A DNA stretch of 58,686 bases from Candidatus Odyssella sp. (GTDB taxonomy: Bacteria > Pseudomonadota > Alphaproteobacteria > Paracaedibacterales > CAITNM01): NCBI GenBank assembly GCA_020726185.1, contig DYTB01000004.1, forward strand, positions 15,710-74,395, read 5' to 3'. The notes beneath the pieces were generated by a model. The model had not been told where the DNA came from, did no database searches, and saw nothing but the letters and a program-made list of their open reading frames with translations. The stretch's first letter is position 1. Every line of letters begins with the position of its first letter. The translations under genes and the position numbers were made by a program. Shown here piece after piece: positions 43,790 through 51,446 of this stretch.

Positions 43790-43905
43790 GTGATACTAAG
43801 CAATATGGATATTACTCACTGGTTCCTCACGCCCTTTCAGGGCTCAGGATGACGATTCCTTTTGGAGACGACGGGGCACATCATTCTCCACCCCCGCTTC
43901 GCTGA
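43790..43905. repeat. Palindromic repeat element, family A
   Basis: ATTACTCACTGGTTCCTCACGCCCTTTCAGGGCTCAGGATGACG core followed by degenerate sequence. Confidence 0.65.
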
Positions 43906-44017
43906 TGCACATACTCCACACCCAAAATGCCACAACACATACCCCATTAATATAGTTTACTAAAATTGCTATTTGTGGCAGTTTATTGCTGAGTGTAATT
44001 TTAAAGGGAACAATTAA

Positions 44018-44749
44018 ATGAAAAAAAATCTATTAGTTAGCCTATGTTTAGGTACTGTGTTTGCGGTTGCGAGCCAAGCAAGTGCAAGCACTTGTCAAAT
44101 TAACTCAGGTGCGTACGCAGGTATTAGTGCTGGGCTATCTACTTTAAGTGGGAACAATCAGCTGACTTATTCTAATGACCAAGTAGTGGCAAAAAGATTC
44201 GATAAGCAAGATAGTTTTAAAGCAAGTTTATCTAAAACATCAGCTGCTGCAGCTGTTTTTGGTGGTTATGGAATGAAATTTGGTAGCCTGTGGACAGCTG
44301 CTGAACTTTTTTATCAATTAGATAGTCTGAAAGACAAGCAAGATGTTACGCTTGGAACTGCTTCTGGAAAAAATCTACAAAGCAGCTCAACAGGTGCTTA
44401 TGGCGCAGCAGTTCATTTAGGTTTTTTGCCTTCTAATAATTGCATAGCTTATGCAATTTTGGGTGCTGAAGTTAGAAGTTTTAAAGTAAAATTCTCTGAT
44501 GCAACTCCTACAAACATTGCAGCGTCTATTAAAAAAGGTTACAGAAGCACTGCTTTTGCACCGGGTGTTGGTGTTCGTTTTGCTTTAGCAAAAAACATAA
44601 GCATACGCACAGAATATAAATTAGCTATGCATAGCAGTAAAAAGCTGACTAACACAACCCATAACACAGGTGGTCATAATGATAAGGTTGACCTTAAGCA
44701 CTCTCCAAGAGTACATTCTTTCAATGTAGGTCTTGTTTATAGCTTTTAA
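44018..44749 (+). CDS. Outer-membrane beta-barrel protein
   Basis: A 243-residue protein with signal peptide MKKNLLVSLCLGTVFAVASQASA and a barrel-type sequence: alternating strands, Gly/aromatic girdles (GAYAGISAGLS, FGGYGMKFGSLWTAAELFY, FAPGVGVRFALAKNISIRTEYKL) and a terminal strand ending in Phe (HSFNVGLVYSF). This is the small eight-stranded OmpA/Opa-type porin family. It is probably inserted by BAM. A clear ribosome site (AAAGGG) and a strong terminator flank it. Confidence 0.85.
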   Translation: MKKNLLVSLCLGTVFAVASQASASTCQINSGAYAGISAGLSTLSGNNQLTYSNDQVVAKRFDKQDSFKASLSKTSAAAAVFGGYGMKFGSLWTAAELFYQLDSLKDKQDVTLGTASGKNLQSSSTGAYGAAVHLGFLPSNNCIAYAILGAEVRSFKVKFSDATPTNIAASIKKGYRSTAFAPGVGVRFALAKNISIRTEYKLAMHSSKKLTNTTHNTGGHNDKVDLKHSPRVHSFNVGLVYSF

Positions 44750-44772
44750 TTTTAGAATTTGTTGCTAGAAAT

Positions 44773-44803
44773 AAAAACTGCCATAAAATATGGCAGTTTT
44801 TTT
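44773..44803 (+). terminator. Terminator of the outer-membrane protein gene
   Basis: Perfect stem AAAACTGCCAT/ATGGCAGTTTT with a short loop and a T tract. Confidence 0.85.
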
Positions 44804-44815
44804 ATAATAAAAAAC

Positions 44816-44846
44816 TTGCATTTTTTTGTTAAATAGTGTATATAAT
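44816..44846 (+). promoter_or_regulatory. Possible promoter of the NLAQARKLG gene 1
   Basis: TTGCAT, then 19 bases, then TATAAT (44841-44846), about 110 bases before the start codon. Spacing is slightly long. Confidence 0.35.
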
Positions 44847-44955
44847 AAAAACAGTGATTGACGTTGAATACTTTAAAAAAATTTCGTTAATCTAGCAAAT
44901 ACTATTTTGTTTGCGCTTTTACTTAGAGCTTTAAATAAACACAAGGAGATAAACT

Positions 44956-45615
44956 ATGAAAATAAATAAATTAGTAGCTATTGCACTTATAACTGTTGCA
45001 AGCGTTTCTAGCGTAAGTGCAGCAATCGAAGCTGAATATGCAGGTCTTAACCTTGCTCAAGCTAGAAAATTAGGTTCTCAGCACCTAAGAGACTCAAGAC
45101 TTATTGTACTACCAGTTGCACACCATGGTACTTTGGCTGGTACAGATACTGATGCTTTGGTTAAAGCAGTTGATGACTACAACAACGCTGACTTTATTGC
45201 TCTAGCAAAAGTTGAAATTATCGCCGCTACAGATGCTTGGATTGATGCTGTTCTACCTGCAAATGGTGCGTTTACAGTAGCTGCTTCTATAGTTGGTCTA
45301 AACTTGCCAGCTGACCACACAAGAGATGCTTTCAAAGCTGGTTTGACTGCAGCTATTAATGCTGTTGGACCTATTACAGCTGCGCCTGCTAACAAAGGTA
45401 TGAATGCACTAAGCGCAACAAGAGCTGCTATCGTAGCAGAATTTGATGCTGCACTAGACGCTTGGATGGATACTAACATGCTTGCTGATGGTGCATTCCT
45501 TGATGCTGCTAACGCAGCTATTCTGGTTGGTCATGGTCATGGTCATGGTGAACCAGTTGACCACACAAGAGATGCGTTCAAGGCTGCATTATCTGCTGTT
45601 GTTAATGCTCTTTAG
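44956..45615 (+). CDS. Secreted NLAQARKLG-family protein 1, 219 aa
   Basis: Signal peptide MKINKLVAIALITVASVSSVSA, then the family hallmark GLNLAQARKLG at the mature N-terminus. Two internal copies of a helical module follow (each with DAWIDAVLPANGAF or DAWMDTNMLADGAF, then DHTRDAFKA.L.A..NA). There is a His/Gly run (GHGHGHGE) in the second. A strong ribosome site (AAGGAGATAAACT) and a terminator suggest high expression. The next two genes are paralogs. No known domain. Confidence 0.78.
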   Translation: MKINKLVAIALITVASVSSVSAAIEAEYAGLNLAQARKLGSQHLRDSRLIVLPVAHHGTLAGTDTDALVKAVDDYNNADFIALAKVEIIAATDAWIDAVLPANGAFTVAASIVGLNLPADHTRDAFKAGLTAAINAVGPITAAPANKGMNALSATRAAIVAEFDAALDAWMDTNMLADGAFLDAANAAILVGHGHGHGEPVDHTRDAFKAALSAVVNAL

Positions 45616-45649
45616 AACTAGATTCTAAATAGAATTAAAAGATAAAATT

Positions 45650-45686
45650 AAAAGGTCCCTTTCTATATAGAGAGGGGCTTTTTAAT
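45650..45686 (+). terminator. Terminator of NLAQARKLG gene 1
   Basis: Imperfect stem around CCCTTTCT-ATAT-AGAGAGGG followed by CTTTTTAA. Confidence 0.6.
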
Positions 45687-45828
45687 TTATAAACTTTGAA
45701 GACATTAATTGTCATATGCACGTATAGAATATTAATTTAAAATTGTATTTTTCATCGAACTGGTATATAAGAAGCTAACATTAGATTAAACATAATTACT
45801 GACCTAAAAGGTCAAATGGAGATAATTT

Positions 45829-46475
45829 ATGAAGACGTGTTTTGTAATTTTGGCATTATGTTACCAGCTTTAATTGATGCAGCGATAGAAGCTGAGTTTA
45901 AAGACTTAAATCTAGCACAAGCTAGGAAGCTAGGCTCAGAGATGTTAAGAAAATCAAGAGCTCCCGCAGGGAAGGCACATCTTCAAGTTGGGTTTGTTGG
46001 TACTGACACCGATCTTTTGGTTGAAGGAATTACTGATGGTAATAACAACAAGTACGTTGCATTTGCCAAAGCAGGAATTAAAACTATTGTGGATCCTTGG
46101 ATTGAAGGTTTGCTGGTAAGTAATAACCGATTTTTGGAAGCAGATCCAACAGCTGCACTTATTCTTGGTGGATCAGAAAAAAACAGAAAAAAAAGAGATG
46201 CCTTTAAGTTGAAGCTGGCTGAGGTAATTGATAATGTCGCATTGGGAGGAGTGGCTCCTTCTGTTGATGCAACATTCAGAAATTTAAAAGTAACAAAAAC
46301 AGCAGTAAGTGCAGAGATAATAAGAGTTGTAAATGCTTGGATTGATTCGCTTCCAGTTAGTGGGGGCAATTTAATAGTGGCAGCTGTTAAGCATGATGGT
46401 TTACTAGGGGCTCCAGCGAACCAAACCCCAGCTGCATTCAAAACAGCTATTGAAAATTTAATTAAGACTTTTTAA
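45829..46475 (+). pseudogene. Secreted NLAQARKLG-family protein 2, frameshift in signal peptide
   Basis: The ATG at 45829, with a strong ribosome site (ATGGAGATAATTT), gives MKTCFVILALCYQL and then TAA. Homology resumes in another frame (MLPALIDAAIEAEFKDLNLAQARKLG...), which runs to 46475. One base lost at about 45858-45862 explains it; with it restored, MKTCFVILAL-x-LPALIDA is a good signal peptide. The mature part is full length and undamaged (two modules with DPWIEGLL and NAWIDSLP), so the change is recent or reversible. A GGAG-preceded upstream start (45816) gives only an untargeted protein. Confidence 0.7.
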
Positions 46476-46498
46476 ATATTTCAATATTCTTAATGCCT

Positions 46499-46532
46499 AA
46501 CTCCCCTTCTTTACAGAGGGGGAGTTTTTTTA
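46499..46532 (+). terminator. Terminator of NLAQARKLG gene 2
   Basis: CTCCCC/GGGGGAG stem followed by seven T. Confidence 0.75.
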
Positions 46533-46631
46533 TTGAGCTTTTAATTAATATAAAATTGTTTCTTTTTTTGTAAAACTACGTAACAATTTAGCTATAGGTA
46601 ATTGCGTCAATTTAAACATCAAGGAAAAATC

Positions 46632-47204
46632 ATGACAGTAAAAATAAATGCCATATTAGTAATTGCAGCAACCATTGCAGCTGTAGGGTCAGTAAGAGCT
46701 GCATCAGCTACTGATGAATTTAAAGACCTAAACCTAGCACAAGCTAGAAAGCTTGGTGCTGTTTATAAAGTAAAATATACTGAGCTATTAGCAAGTGGCG
46801 GTGGTGCTGGGCCAGCGTTACCTTCTGAAATACGAGCTTTGGTGCAATGTGTAAACACAAATACATGCGATCCATACATTGCTATTGCAAAAGAAAAAAT
46901 TAAAGCAGAGTTGGCGAAAGATACTGTGATTCCTGCATCTGCTGGAAAGGGAGCTCTTTTAGACCAACTTAATGGGTTTATAGACACTTTGAACAATGGT
47001 AATTTAGGTGTTGCTATTCCAGGTGCTGGGGCAGCTGCCATGGGTGGGAATCCTGCAGCAAATGAAGTGAAGACTTTAAATGCGCTTAAGTGTGCGATAG
47101 ACGTTGCTATGGTGCAAAAGGTGAATGAGAAGATGGATGAGCTTGTTGGTGCAGGTGCACAGCCTATAAAAGATGCTCTTATGGCTGTTTTTGCTGGTCG
47201 TTAA
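46632..47204 (+). CDS. Secreted NLAQARKLG-family protein 3, 190 aa
   Basis: Start ATG 46632 is chosen because CAAGGAAAAATC precedes it; a longer frame opens at 46602. Signal peptide MTVKINAILVIAATIAAVGSVRA, then DEFKDLNLAQARKLGA. The rest is shorter and more diverged than copies 1 and 2, with a Gly/Ala stretch (GVAIPGAGAAAMGGN) and two cysteines in the NTNTCDPYIAIAK region. Family is clear only from the N-terminal motif and layout. Function unknown. Confidence 0.75.
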   Translation: MTVKINAILVIAATIAAVGSVRAASATDEFKDLNLAQARKLGAVYKVKYTELLASGGGAGPALPSEIRALVQCVNTNTCDPYIAIAKEKIKAELAKDTVIPASAGKGALLDQLNGFIDTLNNGNLGVAIPGAGAAAMGGNPAANEVKTLNALKCAIDVAMVQKVNEKMDELVGAGAQPIKDALMAVFAGR

Positions 47205-47212
47205 GCGATAAT

Positions 47213-47364
47213 ATACACTGGATCATTACGTCGCCTGCGGCTCCTCATGATGACGCGGGGGGAGAGGCAGCTCCTCAGGGAGACGGTGGGGGAGGATGTG
47301 CTCCTCATGAAGACGCGTACTTCCCTCTACCGTCATCCTGAGCCCTTTGGGATCCAGTGAATAA
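47213..47364. repeat. Palindromic repeat element, family A, upstream of GIY-YIG gene
   Basis: A long copy: CACTGGATCATTACGTCG...GTCATCCTGAGCCC..GGATCCAGTGAATAA, with three internal CTCCTCA(T/G) units. It ends 25 bases before the nuclease start codon. Confidence 0.8.
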
Positions 47365-47388
47365 CATCAATTTTGATATGCCTAATAA

Positions 47389-47682
47389 ATGAACCAAAAG
47401 CAGCCAGCGGTATATATTGTTACGAATCAACAGAATGGCACGCTTTATACTGGGGTGACTTCGAATCTTATCAAGCGTGTATACGAACACAAAAATGGTT
47501 TAATTGATGGGTTCACCAAAAACCATGACTGCAAGAAATTAGTATATTATGAAATCCATGAAACAATGGAATCAGCAATTGCGCGCGAAAAACAAATTAA
47601 AAAATATACCAGGAAAAAGAAACTTAAGCTTATTGAAGCGGTGAATTTGCAGTGGGCAGATTTATATAATGGAATAGTTTGA
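47389..47682 (+). CDS. Single-domain GIY-YIG endonuclease
   Basis: A 97-residue protein of the UPF0213/YhbQ type. Motifs: VYIVTN then LYTGVT (the GIY and YIG positions), conserved Arg in NLIKRVYEHK, a Glu in IHETMESAIAREKQIKKY and C-terminal Asn/Gln-Trp (NLQWADLY). These small nucleases are common in bacteria; functions are poorly known. Here the gene is bracketed on both sides by family A palindromes, starting 25 bp after one and with its stop codon touching the other. Confidence 0.85.
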   Translation: MNQKQPAVYIVTNQQNGTLYTGVTSNLIKRVYEHKNGLIDGFTKNHDCKKLVYYEIHETMESAIAREKQIKKYTRKKKLKLIEAVNLQWADLYNGIV

Positions 47683-47776
47683 CTGGATTATTACGTCGCT
47701 TCGCTCCTCATAATGACGAGGGGGGTGAGACATCGTCATCCTGAGCCCTTTAGGGCGTAGGGATCCAGTGGGTAAA
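47683..47776. repeat. Palindromic repeat element, family A, downstream of GIY-YIG gene
   Basis: ACTGGATTATTACGTCG...CTCCTCATAATGACG, then GTCATCCTGAGCCC and GGATCCAGTGGGTAA. It fills the space to engB. Confidence 0.8.
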
Positions 47777-47782
47777 ATCAAC

Positions 47783-48445
47783 CTATAGTGCGGCGATGTG
47801 TTGCTGTAGTTCATGAATGCCCATTTTACGTTCTGCTGAAGTTAAAATAACTTCCGGGCGAGCTGCTGAGTGTTTTGCCAGTTCTTCTTCCATGGTGGCT
47901 TTTAAATTGGCATGGGAAGCTAGGGGGATTTTGTCGGCCTTTGTCACCAGAATTTGAAAAATACAACCAAGTTCATCAAGATAGGTCATGATCTCAATGT
48001 CATTTTTCTTGAACCCATGGCGTGCGTCTATCAATAGAAATACACGCTTTAGTTGATCACGCTCATTAAGATATGCCGATATTAGGTCTTCCCATTGGTA
48101 TTTCAACTTCAAGGGGACGTTGGCAAAGCCATAGCCTGGCATGTCAACCAGCATTAGCCTGTCACCAAGATTGAAAAAATTCAACTGCTGAGTTCGCCCG
48201 GGCGTGTTTGACGTTCTGGCAATAGTAGTGCCAATTAACGCATTCAATAGGCTAGATTTCCCCACGTTAGAGCGGCCCCAAAAGGCAACCTCTGGAAAGG
48301 GAAACTGTCGCATGAATTTCATGTCAGGAACCCCTGCAACAAATGTGCAAGGATTCTTGAAAAGGGTCTTGGCAGCCTGAACTACTTTTGGGTCATTCGT
48401 TTGGTTATAAACCACTGTTGTGCCATCGATAAAAGGTTGTTCCAT
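47783..48445 (-). CDS. engB: Ribosome-assembly GTPase EngB (YihA/YsxC)
   Basis: A 220-residue GTPase needed for 50S assembly. Start at 48445 (MEQPFIDGTT) is chosen since homology begins near there; the frame runs open further upstream inside yidC. Motifs: G1 GRSNVGKSS, G2 TPGRTQ, G3 DMPG, G4 TKAD, with the family line VAFWGRSNVGKSSLLNAL. It overlaps the yidC end by about 64 bp and closes the rpmH-rnpA-yidD-yidC-engB operon. Confidence 0.9.
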   Translation of the reverse strand: MEQPFIDGTTVVYNQTNDPKVVQAAKTLFKNPCTFVAGVPDMKFMRQFPFPEVAFWGRSNVGKSSLLNALIGTTIARTSNTPGRTQQLNFFNLGDRLMLVDMPGYGFANVPLKLKYQWEDLISAYLNERDQLKRVFLLIDARHGFKKNDIEIMTYLDELGCIFQILVTKADKIPLASHANLKATMEEELAKHSAARPEVILTSAERKMGIHELQQHIAAL

Positions 48446-50064
48446 GTCCAGTACACTACTAGGCCAGCTGGGAAGCTTGCGAACAAATAGGTGAACATAA
48501 TCGGCATAATCATCATGACTTTTGCCTGGGTAGGGTCGGCTGGTTGTGGATTCATGCGTTGTTGAATCACCATGGTAGCACCCATTAGCAATGGCCAAAT
48601 ACCAATTTGCAAGAATGATGGGGCGTCAAATGGTAGCAACCCAAATAAGTTCGCAAAGGATGTTGGGTCTGGCGCTGATAGGTCATGAATCCAACCGAAA
48701 AATGGTGCATGGCGCATTTCAATGCTGACGAACAATACTTTGTACAAGCAGAAGAAAATTGGTGCTTGAATTAGTACAGGCAGACAGCTACCCGCAGGGT
48801 TCACCTTTTCTTTTTTATACAAGGCCATTAATTCTTGGCTTAAACGCGCGCGGTCATTTTTGTATAGGTTTTGAATTTGCTGAATCTTTGGCTGTAGGTT
48901 TTTCAAGCGAGCCATTGAACGGTATGACTTTGTGGCCATAGGGAACAATATCAATTTAAACAAAATTGTTAGGGCTAAAATCGCTAGGCCTAGGTTGCCC
49001 AAGAAATCTGCCAAAAATTCTAATGCATAGAACAATGGTTTGGTTAGGAAATAGAACCAGCCAAAGTCGACAGCTAGGTCAAAATGCCCTACGCCTACTT
49101 TTGATTCATAACCATCTAGCACGCGTAAAACCTTGGCGCCTGCAAATACGTGGTATGTGTAAGTTGAGGTTTCCTTTGGTTTCACATTGATAGCTGCTGC
49201 GCTAAATTGTGCGGTGTACGCATCGTTTTTATGGGCATAGTCAACTTGGACAACTGATTTTGGGTCAGGAATTAAGCTTACTAACCAAAACTTATCGGTA
49301 AAGCCGATCCAGCCACCGGTTGATTGCTGAGTTACAGGGCTTTTGGTTAGGTCATCGTAAGAACCTTCAAATAGTTTTGTGTTGAAGTGACCAATTGGTC
49401 CTTCGTGAAGAATAAAAAATCCTTGTGACTTTGGGGGATTTTTTCGGCAAATTTGCGCCGTTGGTTGAAGGCTTACTTCTTTGTCACTTAGGTTGGTGAC
49501 GTGGTCGGTAACGGTCATCATGTATTGATCATCAATACTAATTACGCGTTCGAATTTGATGCCGCGGTCGTTAAACCAAACTAGGGTAATAGGGGTTTTT
49601 GCGGTTAATTTTGTGTTTTCCCCGTGCATTTGCCAGTTGGTAGTATCATTTGGCATTGAACCGGCATCGCAGTTATTCGCTGCTTTCCATCCGCTTGAAA
49701 CGCTGTAGCCATTTTCGCCATTTGGGTTTTGCAACAGGCGAATCATAGGGCTGGTTTGATCAGGCGTTTCTTTGTATTTTACTAATAAAACATCATCAAG
49801 CACGGCGCCGACTTGGCGAATGCTGCCTTGAACAGTGTCGGTTGCTATGGCAATGCGAGCTGACTTTTCAATAGTTGCTTCTGGGCTAACAACCGGAGCT
49901 GTTTTGCTTGGTTCAACTGCTGCTTGCTGAGCAGGTTGTGCGACATTTACTTTTTGTTCTTGGGCAATCTGTTCGAATTTTGGCTTATCATAAAACTGAG
50001 AAAAGCCAAGCATTATAACAACGGATAAACCAACGGCTAATATTAAATTACGATTTTCATTCAT
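48382..50064 (-). CDS. yidC: Membrane protein insertase YidC
   Basis: A 560-residue Oxa1 family insertase. A first TM segment (ILAVGLSVVIMLGFSQFY) is followed by the large periplasmic domain (about 60-340) and the five-helix C-terminal core (LFYALEFLADFLGNLGLAI, LPVLIQAPIFFCLYKVLF, IMFTYLFASFPAGLVVYWTWNN). It inserts proteins alone or with SecYEG. The stop codon of yidD overlaps its start (ATGA). Intact. Confidence 0.96.
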   Translation of the reverse strand: MNENRNLILAVGLSVVIMLGFSQFYDKPKFEQIAQEQKVNVAQPAQQAAVEPSKTAPVVSPEATIEKSARIAIATDTVQGSIRQVGAVLDDVLLVKYKETPDQTSPMIRLLQNPNGENGYSVSSGWKAANNCDAGSMPNDTTNWQMHGENTKLTAKTPITLVWFNDRGIKFERVISIDDQYMMTVTDHVTNLSDKEVSLQPTAQICRKNPPKSQGFFILHEGPIGHFNTKLFEGSYDDLTKSPVTQQSTGGWIGFTDKFWLVSLIPDPKSVVQVDYAHKNDAYTAQFSAAAINVKPKETSTYTYHVFAGAKVLRVLDGYESKVGVGHFDLAVDFGWFYFLTKPLFYALEFLADFLGNLGLAILALTILFKLILFPMATKSYRSMARLKNLQPKIQQIQNLYKNDRARLSQELMALYKKEKVNPAGSCLPVLIQAPIFFCLYKVLFVSIEMRHAPFFGWIHDLSAPDPTSFANLFGLLPFDAPSFLQIGIWPLLMGATMVIQQRMNPQPADPTQAKVMMIMPIMFTYLFASFPAGLVVYWTWNNLLSMAQQWFITKRMTQK

Positions 50065-50402
50065 GCGTGATGTGCTCTTTTTAATTTTGGTGAACGGCTT
50101 GAATTTGCCGGATTTATTGAATCAATGACGGTTAAGTCAGGTTGTGGTGTTTCAGAAAAAGAATCTAGGATCGGGGATGAGGCTGGAAACGGAACAGGGT
50201 CATAGGGAGATGCCGACTTGTTCAGAGGATTGCATCGTAGCAATCGTTTTAACGTCATCCACAGGCCTTTTGCTACCCCATGGCATTCTATGGCAGATAT
50301 TGCATATCGGCTGCAGGTTGGGGTGAATTTGCATGCTGGTGGCAAAAATGGAGACACAAGCCAGCGATACAAATAAATGAAACTAACGACGAAGCGTTTC
50401 AT
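50061..50402 (-). CDS. yidD: Membrane insertion efficiency factor YidD
   Basis: A 113-residue protein. An amphipathic N-terminus (IYLYRWLVSPFLPP) leads to the family core CKFTPTCSRYAISAIECHG and GLWMTLKRLLRCNP. It helps YidC-dependent insertion. The C-terminal 40 residues after PYDPVP are a Ser/Pro-rich addition. It overlaps rnpA by 20 bp and yidC by 4 bp in the conserved operon. Confidence 0.93.
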   Translation of the reverse strand: MKRFVVSFIYLYRWLVSPFLPPACKFTPTCSRYAISAIECHGVAKGLWMTLKRLLRCNPLNKSASPYDPVPFPASSPILDSFSETPQPDLTVIDSINPANSSRSPKLKRAHHA

Positions 50403-50733
50403 GGGTCCAATCCTGGTTTTTTTGCAGTTTTCCTAACATTTCATCCCATTGTTTTCGAATGTCTATAAAGTCTAGGTCAAAAATCTTACTTCTGGCAACA
50501 AGAACTATGTCATAGGCAAAAGGTGTTGAATTCTCTTTGTTCCAGAGTCTTATTGTCTCACGGAGCCTACGTTTTGCTCGGTGACGAAAAACAGACCCGC
50601 CTAATTTTTTTGTGACTGTAATGCCTATCATCCCAGCTCTATCACTAATGGGTAGAGCTTGGGCGATAAATCCATCAAAAAAGAATCTTTTTCCTGTACG
50701 GCTTAAGCGCACATAGTCTTTGCGCGCTTTCAT
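50383..50733 (-). CDS. rnpA: Ribonuclease P protein component
   Basis: A 116-residue basic protein that, with RNase P RNA, matures tRNA 5' ends. Start MKARKDYVRLSRTGKRF at 50733 is chosen by homology, 13 bases after the rpmH stop; the frame is open upstream within rpmH. The RNR signature is present as GSVFRHRAKRRLRE. Intact. Confidence 0.9.
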   Translation of the reverse strand: MKARKDYVRLSRTGKRFFFDGFIAQALPISDRAGMIGITVTKKLGGSVFRHRAKRRLRETIRLWNKENSTPFAYDIVLVARSKIFDLDFIDIRKQWDEMLGKLQKNQDWTHETLRR

Positions 50734-50746
50734 ATAGCTGTAACAT

Positions 50747-50881
50747 TTAAGCTGAAAGTCTTGTTCTTCCTTTTGAGCGCCGTGCAGCAACGACTCTACG
50801 GCCGTTTTTGGTTGCCATACGGGCACGAAAACCGTGACGACGTTTACGAACTAAACGACTTGGTTGATACGTGCGCTTCAT
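50747..50881 (-). CDS. rpmH: 50S ribosomal protein L34
   Basis: A 44-residue basic protein with the standard sequence pattern [18 protein letters not shown]...[13 protein letters not shown]. The ATG at 50881 follows a good ribosome site (AATGGAGGAAC). It is the first gene of the rpmH-rnpA-yidD-yidC-engB unit. Confidence 0.95.
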   Translation of the reverse strand: MKRTYQPSRLVRKRRHGFRARMATKNGRRVVAARRSKGRTRLSA

Positions 50882-51060
50882 TGGTGTTCCTCCATTTAAT
50901 ATCTAAGCACCTTAGCCAATGCAGATACAAAAATCAAGTATTTCTAAAGGGATTCCTTTTTAAATGGCTAAATTTTTTAGGGATTTTGTTTTTTATCTCT
51001 AAAATTTACCTAAAATTATTTGGGACTTTTTAAAATTTGTTGGTTTTCTTGTCTCATGAG

Positions 51061-51360
51061 ATGATTAACTTCCAGCAAAACCACCAAGCAGGTTCACAGA
51101 TTATGACGTATCCTTCCCATTACAATACTGAAACGCTTCACGCTCTAAACGAAATATTTGATCGAGCGGTAGATCAAGAAAAGTACGGCTATGCCCTTAA
51201 GGCGGTTGAGCTGAAAATGAAATTGTGTACTCTTATGCATAAAGGTGTTGACCCAATAGAACAGCTCAAACAATTGGACATTGACGATGTGCCACCAGAA
51301 TGCTTGCAAAAATGGTTGACGCAGTTTAGGGAAAAGCAAGGAAAGGCGCTTAGTCATTAA
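51061..51360 (+). CDS. Small hypothetical protein
   Basis: Up to 99 residues from ATG 51061; ATG at 51100 (MTYPSHYNTETLHALN) is an alternative that starts with the ordered part. It is helical and soluble (ALNEIFDRAVDQEKYGYALKAVELKMKL), with a Cys pair far apart. The AL.A.ELK.KL pattern recalls small terminase-like or other helical adaptor proteins, but not enough to name it. Head to head with rpmH across a 180-bp gap. Confidence 0.55.
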   Translation: MINFQQNHQAGSQIMTYPSHYNTETLHALNEIFDRAVDQEKYGYALKAVELKMKLCTLMHKGVDPIEQLKQLDIDDVPPECLQKWLTQFREKQGKALSH

Positions 51361-51446
51361 GGAAGGAGTATTATCTGCTCCAAAGTTTACGGAAAATTAA
51401 CACTCAGTTGGTACACTGAGCCTAATTGATGTAGATCAACTGTAAA

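Larger units (their letters stand above)
43659..44017. other. Intergenic region with repeats and the OMP promoter
   Basis: It contains a 40-bp tandem duplication (43683-43762), a family A element (43790-43905) and, after about 43920, AT-rich DNA upstream of the outer-membrane protein gene. A 63-codon frame across the repeats is not accepted as a gene. Confidence 0.6.

Noticed and set aside
43714-43905. 63-codon frame
   Set aside because: Runs through the 40-bp duplication and a family A palindrome.
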